Assembly: GCA_016872225.1 (NCBI GenBank)
Contig: VHAW01000030.1
Coordinates: 1-14,584 of the forward strand
Length of the DNA: 14,584 nucleotides
Reading direction: 5' to 3'
Source: Sphingomonadales bacterium
GTDB taxonomy: Bacteria; Bacteroidota; Bacteroidia; UBA7662
Positions 1 to 8,211 of the stretch are shown here, one piece after another; positions within the stretch are counted from its first letter, which is position 1, and every line of letters begins with the position of its first letter. Position numbers and translations under genes: made by a program. The notes below the pieces were generated by a model. That model did not search any database, was not told the DNA's origin, and saw nothing but the letters and a program-made list of their open reading frames with translations.

Positions 1-40
1 TATTTTGATCGCAAGGATATTCTCACTTGATTTTGAAACA

Positions 41-886
41 ATGATATTACTTTCTAAACGAACCTTTCTTGTTCTGTTGTTATGCTTTGGAATGGCTGGG
101 CCTTTGACCAGGGAATCAAAGGGTGTAGGGTATGTTGCAACGCGGTCGTTTTATGGGGATGAAAATTCAGTGATTAATCAGGTAAATAATGTTCTACAAA
201 GAGATGCGGAAAGGCTGATGGAACAGTTGGCGACTCGCCTTGAAAGTATCAGCGATCTTCAGGCGACCGTCTATGTTCAAGCGGATATACCTCGCGTTAA
301 GGTGAGGCCCTTAACGGCAGAGATGTTTTTTTTGGCCCCGGATCGGTTCAGGCTGCGTAGTGCTCGAATCGCTCTCCTCCCTCGTCAAAATCCAATGGAG
401 CTTTTTGAATTTCTCAAACGGGCCAAGAACTACCGGACCTTGGCCATGGGGGTCGAAAAAGTCCGAAATCAACCCTGCCTCATGATCAATGTTTTGCCGT
501 TAGACGGCAGCAACGATTGGCAATTGATTCGCTTATGGATTCACCAAGAGACTGGCCAGATTTACAAAGCGGAAATGACGCGCAGGAATCTAGGAACCGT
601 GGAGGCGGGGTATTTCTATGGACCCACTTCGGGGGCGGTGCCCGGCCCGATGAAAAGGCATCATGATCTCCCTGATTCGTTGTTGTTTGAATGGGATGCC
701 TCCATGATAAAGTTGCCCAAGGCTCTAACGGCAGATTTACATCGAAGCCAGAGCCAGTTCGAATCAGGAACAGTTGGTCCATTGGGCGCTCCGCAGGGGA
801 AGGCCAGGGTGGCCATGGGTTTTCGCTGGACCTCGGTTAACAACGGTGCTGCTGCACGATTTTTTAGAGCCCAAAAGCAGGACTAA
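41..886 (+). CDS. LolA-like exported protein (outer-membrane lipoprotein-sorting family, tentative)
   Basis: Predicted protein of 281 residues from the ATG at 41. The frame is open to the left edge and also has a TTG at 5. I prefer the ATG because residues 1-20 then form a signal peptide: a basic stretch (SKR) followed by the hydrophobic FLVLLLCFGMAG. The Cys at residue 15 is preceded by LLL, which does not fit a lipobox, so a soluble periplasmic or anchored protein is likelier than a lipoprotein. The mature part begins with a helical segment (LMEQLATRLESISDLQATV), followed by alternating strands with phrases such as FFLAPDRFRLRSARIALLP and RLWIHQETGQIYKAEMTRR. This resembles the LolA/LppX half-barrel fold that binds lipid or lipoprotein acyl chains. 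The assignment rests on pattern only, with no diagnostic catalytic motif. It lies 63 bases upstream of lysS and may be co-transcribed with it. Confidence 0.5.
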   Translation: MILLSKRTFLVLLLCFGMAGPLTRESKGVGYVATRSFYGDENSVINQVNNVLQRDAERLMEQLATRLESISDLQATVYVQADIPRVKVRPLTAEMFFLAPDRFRLRSARIALLPRQNPMELFEFLKRAKNYRTLAMGVEKVRNQPCLMINVLPLDGSNDWQLIRLWIHQETGQIYKAEMTRRNLGTVEAGYFYGPTSGAVPGPMKRHHDLPDSLLFEWDASMIKLPKALTADLHRSQSQFESGTVGPLGAPQGKARVAMGFRWTSVNNGAAARFFRAQKQD

Positions 887-903
887 GGATTTATTTTGCA
901 GAA

Positions 904-936
904 CCGCTGCGGCTTGCGATTATCGCGTTTCAGCGG
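904..936 (+). other. Nested inverted repeat in the leader of lysS
   Basis: CCGCTG (904-909) pairs with CAGCGG (931-936). Inside it GCGA (916-919) pairs with TCGC (923-926) around a TTA loop. The structure fills most of the 63-base gap between the LolA-like gene and lysS and ends 13 bases before the lysS ATG. It is followed by CCTTTTA rather than a long T-run, so it is not a textbook terminator. It could be a transcript-processing or attenuating hairpin, or chance. Overlapping alternative pairings exist, for example GCAG 898-901 with CTGC 907-910. Confidence 0.3.
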
Positions 937-949
937 CCTTTTATCGGCT

Positions 950-2533
950 ATGAATCAAAATAATTCCTCTCAAGAAGCATCACAGCAGGATCCTTTATTC
1001 CCTCATCGTCAGGGGCTCGGCCTTAGCGAGCAAGAGCTCCACCGACGGCAGGCCTTGAACCAATTGAGGGCCCTGGGCATTGACCCTTATCCTTCGGCGG
1101 CCTTTCATCGAACCCATTCAACCCAAGATATTCACCGAGACTTCAAGGATGTGGAGGTGGATTCCTGGTCTTCGGTCTCCCTTGCCGGGCGGCTTATGAG
1201 TCGTCGCATCATGGGCAAGGCTTCTTTTGCCGAATTGCAGGACTCTACCGGACGCCTTCAGGTGTACATCAACCGTGATGAGTTATGCCCCGGAGATAAC
1301 AAAGATTTGTACAACGAAGTTTTTAAGAAACATTGTGATATTGGAGACTGGGTTGGGGTACGTGGTCGTATTTTCAGAACACAAGTTGGTGAAATATCCA
1401 TTCATGTGGAAGAGTTTGTGTTTTTGTCCAAAGCGTTACGGCCCCTGCCTGTGGTCAAAAGAGATGAACAAGGCAGGGTTTACGATGGTTTCACGGATCC
1501 TGAATTAAGGTATCGAATGCGGTACGTGGATTTGGTTGTGAATCCTGAGGTTCGTCAAGTGTTTATGCTCCGATCAAGGATGATTGAGCTCATGCGTCAG
1601 TTTTTTAACCGGCATGGCTACTTGGAGGTGGAGACTCCGGTGCTTCAGCCGATGTACGGGGGTGCCTCGGCGAGGCCTTTCAAAACCCATCACCATACTT
1701 TGGACATGCCCTTGTATCTGCGTATTGCTAACGAGTTGTATCTTAAGCGGTTGATTGTAGGGGGGTTCGAGGGCGTTTATGAATTTGCCCGTGATTTCCG
1801 CAACGAAGGGATGAGTCGTTTCCACAATCCCGAATTCACAATGCTGGAATTATATGTGGCCTTTCAGGATTACCATTGGATGATGCACCAAACGGAAGCC
1901 TTGCTTGAAGAAATGGCTGTGGCTTTGCACCAACAAACCGCTTTGAAGGTGGGTCCTCATACTATTGATTTCAAGGCCCCTTACCGCAGGGTAACTTTGT
2001 ATGACTCCATATCAGAAAAGGTGGGCGTCCAAGTGGATGATTTGGACGAGACTGCTTTGCGCCAATTGGCTCAGAAGTATCGCATTGAGACCGATGTCTC
2101 TATGGGCCGCGCCAAATTATTGGATGCCTTGTTCGGTGAATTGGTGGAGCCGAATTTGATTCAACCCACCTTCGTAACTGATTACCCTGTGGAAATGTCT
2201 CCTCTTGCCAAAGTGCATCGGGACAAGCCAGGTTTGGTGGAACGCTTTGAGCTCATTTGCAACGGCAAAGAATTGGCCAATGCCTTTTCGGAATTGAATG
2301 ACCCTTTGGATCAGCGTGATCGTTTTGAGGCCCAGTTAGCCTTAGGCCTAAGGGGCGATCCGGAGGCGATGATGCTGGATGAAGATTTTCTTCGGGCCTT
2401 GGAATTTGGCATGCCGCCCACAGCGGGCATTGGCATTGGCATTGATCGATTGGCCATGATGATGACCAATTCGGCCAGCATTCAAGATGTGTTGTTTTTC
2501 CCACAAATGCGTCCTGAGCGCCATGATGGTTAG
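950..2533 (+). CDS. lysS: Lysyl-tRNA synthetase, class II
   Basis: Charges tRNA-Lys with lysine in the cytoplasm, using ATP. The protein is 527 residues from the ATG at 950. The frame extends to a TTG at 896, but that stretch covers the hairpin leader and reads as non-family sequence. Residues about 75-160 are the OB-fold anticodon-binding domain (SLAGRLMSRRIMGKASF). RYRMRYVDL (187-195) opens the catalytic core. Motif 1 lies around 213-244 (RQFFNRHGYLEVETP). Motif 2 is FRNEGMSRFHNPEFTMLE (283-300), containing the ATP-binding arginine. Motif 3 is GIGIGIDRL (493-501), close to the C-terminus. Overall length is close to the usual bacterial LysRS (about 500 residues), with an extra polar N-terminal stretch of about 24 residues. 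There is no C-terminal fusion. The next gene starts two bases after the stop, suggesting one transcript. Confidence 0.97.
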   Translation: MNQNNSSQEASQQDPLFPHRQGLGLSEQELHRRQALNQLRALGIDPYPSAAFHRTHSTQDIHRDFKDVEVDSWSSVSLAGRLMSRRIMGKASFAELQDSTGRLQVYINRDELCPGDNKDLYNEVFKKHCDIGDWVGVRGRIFRTQVGEISIHVEEFVFLSKALRPLPVVKRDEQGRVYDGFTDPELRYRMRYVDLVVNPEVRQVFMLRSRMIELMRQFFNRHGYLEVETPVLQPMYGGASARPFKTHHHTLDMPLYLRIANELYLKRLIVGGFEGVYEFARDFRNEGMSRFHNPEFTMLELYVAFQDYHWMMHQTEALLEEMAVALHQQTALKVGPHTIDFKAPYRRVTLYDSISEKVGVQVDDLDETALRQLAQKYRIETDVSMGRAKLLDALFGELVEPNLIQPTFVTDYPVEMSPLAKVHRDKPGLVERFELICNGKELANAFSELNDPLDQRDRFEAQLALGLRGDPEAMMLDEDFLRALEFGMPPTAGIGIGIDRLAMMMTNSASIQDVLFFPQMRPERHDG

Positions 2534-2535
2534 GG

Positions 2536-3483
2536 ATGATGGAACATGACAGGCTCATGCTGCCGGTTCGATACCCCAAGCATTGGAAACAATATGAGTT
2601 GATCGACAGCGGAAATGGCCTCAAGTGGGAGCAATTCGGTGAAAGGATTTTGCAGCGTCCGGAACCCCAGGCGCTATGGTCGCCATTTTCTTCACTTGCT
2701 TCGTTGCGTACCATGACGCATTGGCGGTTTGAGCCAGGAGGTAGCCGCAACGGGGCATGGCTCCCTCAAAATCGTTCTAGGAAAGGGCGTTCAATTGGAG
2801 AGGATCAATCGGCCTCGGAGCGTTGGCCGATTGCCTACCAAAGCCCAGTTTTGAATCTTCGTTTTCATTTGGCCATGACGGGATTCAAGCATGTGGGGTT
2901 GTTTCCCGAACAAGCCGATAATTGGGAATTCATTGCCTCAGCGGTCAAAGCGTTGCCTCCAGGGGCCAAGGTTTTGAATCTTTTTGCCTATACTGGGGGA
3001 GCAAGTCTTGCCGCTGCTCAGGCCGGGGCCCAGGTATATCATTTGGATTCCGTGCGTCAAGTCGTGGATTGGGCCCGAAGAAATGCAGATTTGAGTGGTT
3101 TAAGCGGTTTGCATTGGGTGGTGGAAGACGCGCGTAAATTTGTTCAAAGGGAAATCAAACGGGGGCATGTATACGATGCAGTGCTCTTGGATCCACCGGC
3201 CTACGGTATTGGAAGTTCGGGGGAACGATGGAAACTAGAGGACCAACTGGGTGTCTTGTTGGACGAGGTCATGCAGTTGTTGCACCCTCAACGTCATGCT
3301 TTGTTACTTAACGCTTATTCCCTCGGCCTCTCTCCGTTAATTCTTCGGACCATGTTGGGTCTATCGTATGCCGAATCTGATTTGGAATGCGGTGAAACGG
3401 CCTTGAAAGACCACCAAGGGAGATTGTTACCATTGGGAATTTACGCCCGCGCAACCAAAGGCTTATCCTTTAATTCCGCATAG
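2536..3483 (+). CDS. Class I SAM-dependent methyltransferase, RlmI/RlmK-like without a PUA domain
   Basis: Predicted 315-residue cytosolic methyltransferase. The Rossmann core shows motif I, VLNLFAYTGGAS (146-157), which binds S-adenosylmethionine. An acidic D171 ends the second strand, VEDARKF (196-202) carries the adenine-side acidic residue, and motif IV is LLDPPAYG (217-224). The DPPxY/F signature and the TGFKHVGLFPEQADNW lead-in (115-130) resemble the catalytic part of the COG1092 rRNA cytosine methyltransferases (RlmI/RlmK). The N-terminal PUA RNA-binding domain is absent, however, and is replaced by a short beta-rich region (YELIDSGNGLKWEQFGERIL). The substrate is therefore uncertain: rRNA, tRNA or another target. 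It starts two bases after the lysS stop (tandem ATGATG) and ends five bases before dnaE, so it is probably co-transcribed with both. Confidence 0.85.
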   Translation: MMEHDRLMLPVRYPKHWKQYELIDSGNGLKWEQFGERILQRPEPQALWSPFSSLASLRTMTHWRFEPGGSRNGAWLPQNRSRKGRSIGEDQSASERWPIAYQSPVLNLRFHLAMTGFKHVGLFPEQADNWEFIASAVKALPPGAKVLNLFAYTGGASLAAAQAGAQVYHLDSVRQVVDWARRNADLSGLSGLHWVVEDARKFVQREIKRGHVYDAVLLDPPAYGIGSSGERWKLEDQLGVLLDEVMQLLHPQRHALLLNAYSLGLSPLILRTMLGLSYAESDLECGETALKDHQGRLLPLGIYARATKGLSFNSA

Positions 3484-3488
3484 GTTCG

Positions 3489-6400
3489 ATGATCCTCGTT
3501 TTTGATACTGAAACGACCGGGTTACCCCGCAACTACAAAGCCCCGGTCAGCGATTCCAACAATTGGCCAAGGGCTGTTCAAGTGGGGTGGCAATTGTTGG
3601 ACGATGGTGGGCGATTGGTTTCATCGCAGTCCTTGATCATTCAACCGGATGGTTTCGATATACCATATAACGCAGCCAAAGTTCACCGAATCACCACCGA
3701 GAGAGCCCATGCAGAGGGATTGCCCCTTGCCCAGGTCCTGCAGCAATTTGGGCAAGATGTGGCGCAGGCTACCCTTATTGCCGGCCATAACATTGAATTT
3801 GATATACTGATCATTCAGGCAGAATGGTATAGATTGGGTTGGCTCGATGCTTTTGAGGGGCGTAAAGTTTTAGATACTAAGGAGGTATCTACGGCATTTT
3901 GTGCGTTGCCCGGTGGACGTGGGGGTCAATTCAAATGGCCAACACTAACGGAATTGTATTTCAAATTATTTGGCCAGGATTTTGAAGAAGCCCATGATGC
4001 GGAGGCTGATGTGGCGGCTACTGTCGATTGTTTGTTGGAATTGTGCAGGCTAGGTGTGATTCAAGCATCCGCTATGGGAATGTCAGAACAGGCCTTGGAC
4101 CGACTACGCGAGGAATGGCCTGGTTCCGCAACGACCTCTGCGTCTTCGAAAGGAAAGGGATCTTTTAAAACCACCTCGGTAACCCATGAAACCAAGGGCC
4201 AACCATCCAAGGAACAGGCGATACCAACCGACCTACACGGGGAGATAGGGGAATCATTTCCCTTCGTTCATCTTCACTGTCATTCGCAATTTTCCTTGGG
4301 CATTCCCGGCTGCAGCACGGTGTATGACTTGGTGGATTATGCCATTGCTCAAGGTTCCAAGGCCATCGCGCTAACGGATCACTCTACCTTGTACGGTGCG
4401 TTTCTTTTTTTTCAATATGCCCATTCCAAAGGCATCAAGCCAATACTTGGCTTGGATATTCAAGTTTGTGCCCAACACAAGAATCACACCCGCAAGGATA
4501 ATGGTACACCTCAGCTGCTGTTGGCCCGTAACCTGCAGGGCTACCATAATCTGGTAAGGCTATGCTCCTTATCCTATACCGAAGGATATTATTATGTGCC
4601 GAGAATCTCATGGGATTTGTTGTTGCAACACCGGGAAGGCTTGGTGGCGCTTTCAGGATCCATGGAATCAGAAATTCCTTCTCTGTTGCTTAATCAGGGT
4701 GAGAAACAGGCTGAAGCAGCGTTGCTGCGATGGCGTGAAGCCTTTGGGGAACATTTTTATTTGGAAATACAAGACCATGGACTTGAAGAACAACGTTTCC
4801 TGAATGCCAAACTCGCTGAATGGTCTCAAAGTCACGACATCCCATGTGTAGTGACCAACAATGCTTATTATAATACTGAAGCGGATGCTGATTTGCATGA
4901 TACCTACCTCTGTGTGGTTCCATTGGAGTACAAGGATACCCCTATTGGCCATGGACGGGGTTACCGGTTTGGTATGCGAAGCAATCGTCATCACTTGTGC
5001 AGTGGACAAGAAATCTTACGACTTTTTGAAAATCATCCCGACTGGCTGAAGAATACCTTTGATTTGGCAGAATCCATAGAGTTGTACTCTTTGCAGCGAG
5101 ATGTGTTACTTCCGCGTTTCGAAATTCCACAAGGCTTTGCAGATGAAAATGCCTACTTGAGACATCTTACCTTGGAAGGCGCCAAGAAACGCTATGCCAC
5201 CATAGGCTCGGAATTGTTGGAAAGAATTGATTTTGAGCTTCAAACGATTGCTTATACGGGGTATCCAGGGTATTTCTTGATTGTTCAAGACTTTACGACG
5301 GCAGCCCGACAAATGGGTGTTACCGTAGGGCCGGGTAGAGGATCCGCAGCGGGTTCGGTTGTAGCATATTGCACGGGTATCACCGATGTGGATCCGATTC
5401 GTTACGATTTGCTGTTTGAGCGGTTTTTGAATCCAGATCGGGTTAGCATGCCCGACATTGACATCGACTTTGACGACCGAGGGCGGGAGAAGGTGATGCG
5501 TTATGTCATGGAGAAATACGGCCAAAAGCAGGTGGCACAAATTGCGACTTACCATAGCATGGCTGCTAAATCGGCCATACGCAGTATTGGTCGCGTCATG
5601 GGTTTGCAGCCTTTTGAAACAGATGCTTTAGCAAAATTGTTCCCGGAAGATTTAAATCGCGCAGACTACTACAAGAAGTCGCCTCTCCGTAAACTGTTGT
5701 TAAATCCCAACGAAGGCATCAGGCATCTTGATCAATTACAGGCTGAGGATCAACGCAAGGCTCGTCAATTGCTGGATTTAGTCAAAAAGGGTGGCGTTGA
5801 AGCCAAGGTTTTGCAGCAATCGGCCCTTTTGGAGGGGTCGTTCAAGAATGCGGGAACTCATGCCTGCGGGGTGGTGATCACCCCGGGGGATTTGACGGAT
5901 TATGTTCCGGTCAAACATGCTCCCGATGGTCAAATTTCCTTGGTAACTCAGTTTGATAACGAGGTTGCCGAGGCAGCTGGTTTGTTAAAGATGGATTTCT
6001 TGGGGCTCAACACGCTCACTATCATCAACGATGCGGTGGAATTGGTCAAAGCCATTCATCCGGATCTTCCAGATCCAGTGGACTTTCCATTGGATGATAA
6101 GGGTACCTATGGGCTCTTTCAGCGTGGTGAAACGGTGGGCATTTTTCAATACGAATCCCCCGGCATGCAAAAGTACCTCAAAGAGCTCAAGCCGGACAAA
6201 ATCGAAGACTTGATCGCCATGAACGCTCTTTATCGTCCAGGTCCATTGGCATATATCCCAAATTTTATTTTGCGTAAACATGGTAAGGAATCCATCGTGT
6301 ACGACTTGGCCGACATGGAAGAATTGCTCGGCGAAACCTATGGCATTACGGTGTATCAGGAACAAGTGATGTTATTGAGTCAAAAGCTAGCGGGTTTTTC

Positions 6401-7802
6401 CAAGGGTAAAGCGGATGAATTGCGTAAAGCTATGGGGAAGAAGATTCCCGAGAAATTAGCGAAACTCAAACCGGAGTTTTTGGAGGGTTGCCGCGAAAGG
6501 GGTTACGACGAAACCGTAGCCTCTAAGGTTTGGAAGGATTGGGAGGCCTTTGCGGAATACGCCTTTAATAAATCGCATTCCACGTGTTATGCCATGGTTG
6601 CCTTCCGGACCGCGTACCTCAAGGCTCATTACCCCGCCCAGTTCATGGCGGCTGTTCTTTCGAATCACATGTCGGATATTACCAAGGTGGCTTTCTTTCT
6701 GGAAGAGTGCAGGCGTATGGGATTGCAGGTATTGGGACCCGATTTGAATGAGTCCTTTTTTCGATTCTCGGTGAATGCCGTGGGCCAAATTCGATTTGGT
6801 TTAGGGGCTATCAAAGGGGTTGGCGAAGGTGCCGTTGAAAACATGATTGAACAACGCCGTGAAGGAGGGGCATACCGGTCGCTTTTCGATTTTTGCAAGA
6901 GAATTGACCTAAGGCAGGCCAACAAAAAAACTTTGGAGGCTTTGGCCCAAGCCGGTGCTTTGGATCGTTTGGAAGGTATCCAAGGGAATCGACGGCTTTT
7001 ATTGGATGCCGAGGCTGGAGGTGGATCCCATCTACTCGAAAAAGCCATACGTTTTGGGCAGCAATACCGTGAATTGAGTATCAAATCGCAAACCTCACTT
7101 TTTGGTTCGGAGGGCATGGTAGATATCAACGAGCCTGTTTTTCAGCAAATTGAGCCTTGGACTTCCCTCGAAATGTTACGAAGGGAAAAAGAGGTGGTTG
7201 GGCTGTACATCACCGCTCATCCCCTGGATACCTATGCATTGGAATATAAATTTTTGCACTTCACCCTCTTGTCGCAATTGGAGGAGAGGCCTAGCATGGA
7301 TGTCCAAATCGCTGCCTTGGTCACGGATGTTCAATACTTCCGGGATTCCAAAAATCAAGAGGTACTGGCCTTTGCCGTGGAAGATAAAGAAGGGTCGCGA
7401 AAATTCAGGCTTCGGGGCGATCAGGCTATGAAATTCAAACATTTGATGGTTCCAGGAACGGCTCTCCTAATTTCAGGTCGTTGGGAATATTTTCAAGGGA
7501 AAGATGGACAACAGGCTGGCTTTTTCCGCTTTTCTAACATTGAACTCATGTCAGAAATTCGTGATAAACGTTTCCGTACCCTCACCCTGCAATTGCCGCT
7601 GTCTTCCCTAAACACTACCTTCAACGCTGCCCTCGAAGAGGCTTTGCTGGAACACCCGGGCCGATTGGCGCTGAAAGTAGAAATGTGGGTGCCTGAAGAC
7701 CAGCGATCCGTGGCTATGAATTCCGAACGCATCAAGGTGGCCCCGGATGAAGCCCTTTTCGCGGCGTTGGACCGTTTGGAGATCGCCTACATTTTGCAAT
7801 AG
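3489..7802 (+). CDS. dnaE: DNA polymerase III alpha subunit with N-terminal DnaQ-type proofreading exonuclease
   Basis: The 1437-residue replicative polymerase subunit. Residues 1-190 are a DEDDh exonuclease: FDTETTG (D6, E8), AGHNIEFD (D105) and HDAEAD (H169, D174) are all intact, so it should proofread. A polar linker of about 50 residues leads to the PHP domain from residue 259 (HLHCHSQFS, LTDHSTLYG). The polymerase core has GPGRGSAAGS, then PDIDIDFDD (655-663) with catalytic D656 and D658, and KMDFLGLN with the third aspartate D836. A helix-hairpin-helix region (GLGAIKGVGEGA) follows. QTSLFG (1201-1206) matches the internal beta-clamp-binding motif. The C-terminal part has an OB fold (about 1275-1360). 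Exonuclease-DnaE fusion is, to my knowledge, common in Bacteroidota, while E. coli keeps epsilon separate. The start lies five bases after the methyltransferase stop. Confidence 0.97.
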   Translation: MILVFDTETTGLPRNYKAPVSDSNNWPRAVQVGWQLLDDGGRLVSSQSLIIQPDGFDIPYNAAKVHRITTERAHAEGLPLAQVLQQFGQDVAQATLIAGHNIEFDILIIQAEWYRLGWLDAFEGRKVLDTKEVSTAFCALPGGRGGQFKWPTLTELYFKLFGQDFEEAHDAEADVAATVDCLLELCRLGVIQASAMGMSEQALDRLREEWPGSATTSASSKGKGSFKTTSVTHETKGQPSKEQAIPTDLHGEIGESFPFVHLHCHSQFSLGIPGCSTVYDLVDYAIAQGSKAIALTDHSTLYGAFLFFQYAHSKGIKPILGLDIQVCAQHKNHTRKDNGTPQLLLARNLQGYHNLVRLCSLSYTEGYYYVPRISWDLLLQHREGLVALSGSMESEIPSLLLNQGEKQAEAALLRWREAFGEHFYLEIQDHGLEEQRFLNAKLAEWSQSHDIPCVVTNNAYYNTEADADLHDTYLCVVPLEYKDTPIGHGRGYRFGMRSNRHHLCSGQEILRLFENHPDWLKNTFDLAESIELYSLQRDVLLPRFEIPQGFADENAYLRHLTLEGAKKRYATIGSELLERIDFELQTIAYTGYPGYFLIVQDFTTAARQMGVTVGPGRGSAAGSVVAYCTGITDVDPIRYDLLFERFLNPDRVSMPDIDIDFDDRGREKVMRYVMEKYGQKQVAQIATYHSMAAKSAIRSIGRVMGLQPFETDALAKLFPEDLNRADYYKKSPLRKLLLNPNEGIRHLDQLQAEDQRKARQLLDLVKKGGVEAKVLQQSALLEGSFKNAGTHACGVVITPGDLTDYVPVKHAPDGQISLVTQFDNEVAEAAGLLKMDFLGLNTLTIINDAVELVKAIHPDLPDPVDFPLDDKGTYGLFQRGETVGIFQYESPGMQKYLKELKPDKIEDLIAMNALYRPGPLAYIPNFILRKHGKESIVYDLADMEELLGETYGITVYQEQVMLLSQKLAGFSKGKADELRKAMGKKIPEKLAKLKPEFLEGCRERGYDETVASKVWKDWEAFAEYAFNKSHSTCYAMVAFRTAYLKAHYPAQFMAAVLSNHMSDITKVAFFLEECRRMGLQVLGPDLNESFFRFSVNAVGQIRFGLGAIKGVGEGAVENMIEQRREGGAYRSLFDFCKRIDLRQANKKTLEALAQAGALDRLEGIQGNRRLLLDAEAGGGSHLLEKAIRFGQQYRELSIKSQTSLFGSEGMVDINEPVFQQIEPWTSLEMLRREKEVVGLYITAHPLDTYALEYKFLHFTLLSQLEERPSMDVQIAALVTDVQYFRDSKNQEVLAFAVEDKEGSRKFRLRGDQAMKFKHLMVPGTALLISGRWEYFQGKDGQQAGFFRFSNIELMSEIRDKRFRTLTLQLPLSSLNTTFNAALEEALLEHPGRLALKVEMWVPEDQRSVAMNSERIKVAPDEALFAALDRLEIAYILQ

Positions 7803-7826
7803 GTGTTTGGCCGCTTCTTAACTTTG
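7793..7826 (+). promoter_or_regulatory. Candidate Bacteroidota housekeeping promoter (TTTG / TAnnTTTG)
   Basis: TTTG at 7793-7796, inside the last codons of dnaE, is followed after 22 bases by TAACTTTG at 7819-7826. This matches the -33 TTTG and -7 TAnnTTTG elements described for the primary sigma factor of Bacteroidota. The spacing is at the long end of the reported range. Transcription would begin near 7831-7834 and enter trxA. The -7 element overlaps the first bases of the sigma-54 site. The match is short, so this is suggestive only. Confidence 0.4.
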
Positions 7827-7840
7827 GCACGGAATTTGCT
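7824..7840 (+). promoter_or_regulatory. Sigma-54 (RpoN) promoter upstream of trxA
   Basis: TTGGCACG-GAAT-TTGCT is an exact match to the published -24/-12 consensus TGGCACG-N4-TTGCW. The invariant GG is at 7826-7827 and the GC at 7838-7839, ten bases apart as required. The predicted start is about 12 bases after the GC, near 7851, giving a leader of about 38 bases before the trxA ATG at 7889. It lies in the only sizeable gap on the plus strand between the lysS-dnaE group and the trxA group, oriented towards trxA. An RpoN holoenzyme would need an enhancer-binding activator. I could not identify its binding site. Confidence 0.8.
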
Positions 7841-7888
7841 TAGACTCCATAGACGAATCAATGCTTTAACTCTTTAAAACTTACAACG

Positions 7889-8209
7889 ATGGCTTTTGAA
7901 TTCACCGATGCTAATTTTCAGGATACTGCCCTGAGTTCCCCCCAACCTGTTTTGGTCGATTTCTGGGCCGAATGGTGTGGACCCTGTCGCATGGTTGGAC
8001 CTGTAGTGGAAGAAATAGCCCAAGAAATGTCCGGTAAAGCCCTTGTCGGCAAACTAAATGTGGACAGCAATCCTCAAATCGCGACTCAATACGGCATTCG
8101 CAGCATACCTACGCTGCTTGTTTTTAAAAACGGGCAAGTTGTTGAAAAACAAGTGGGAGTCATTCCCAAACAAAATTTAGTGGCCTTGCTCGAGGCCCAT
8201 ATGAGCTAA
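7889..8209 (+). CDS. trxA: Thioredoxin
   Basis: A small cytoplasmic dithiol-disulfide oxidoreductase of 106 residues, the normal length for TrxA. The active site WCGPC is at 29-33 (C30, C33) within [13 protein letters not shown]. The cis-proline loop is RSIPTLL with P74, and the buried acidic residue before the active site is present (VDFW). There is no signal peptide, so it is cytosolic. It would reduce targets such as ribonucleotide reductase and methionine sulfoxide reductases, being recharged by thioredoxin reductase, which is not in this window. It follows dnaE by 86 bases, and that gap carries the sigma-54 and possible housekeeping promoters. The stop is only two bases before the miaE start, so the two are almost certainly co-transcribed. 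The downstream msrC product is a plausible electron acceptor. Confidence 0.97.
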   Translation: MAFEFTDANFQDTALSSPQPVLVDFWAEWCGPCRMVGPVVEEIAQEMSGKALVGKLNVDSNPQIATQYGIRSIPTLLVFKNGQVVEKQVGVIPKQNLVALLEAHMS

Positions 8210-8211
8210 AC

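Noticed and set aside
526..545. TTGGCAATTGATTCGCT as a second sigma-54 site
   Set aside because: It keeps GG-N10-GC but departs from the consensus at several other positions and lies inside the LolA-like coding region.
2253..2750. A 165-residue minus-strand open frame across the lysS/methyltransferase junction
   Set aside because: It lies over two well-supported genes, is rich in Cys/Pro/Trp/Ser typical of shadow frames and has no visible domain.
5106..5555. A 149-residue minus-strand open frame inside dnaE
   Set aside because: It overlaps the conserved polymerase active-site region; no family features were seen.
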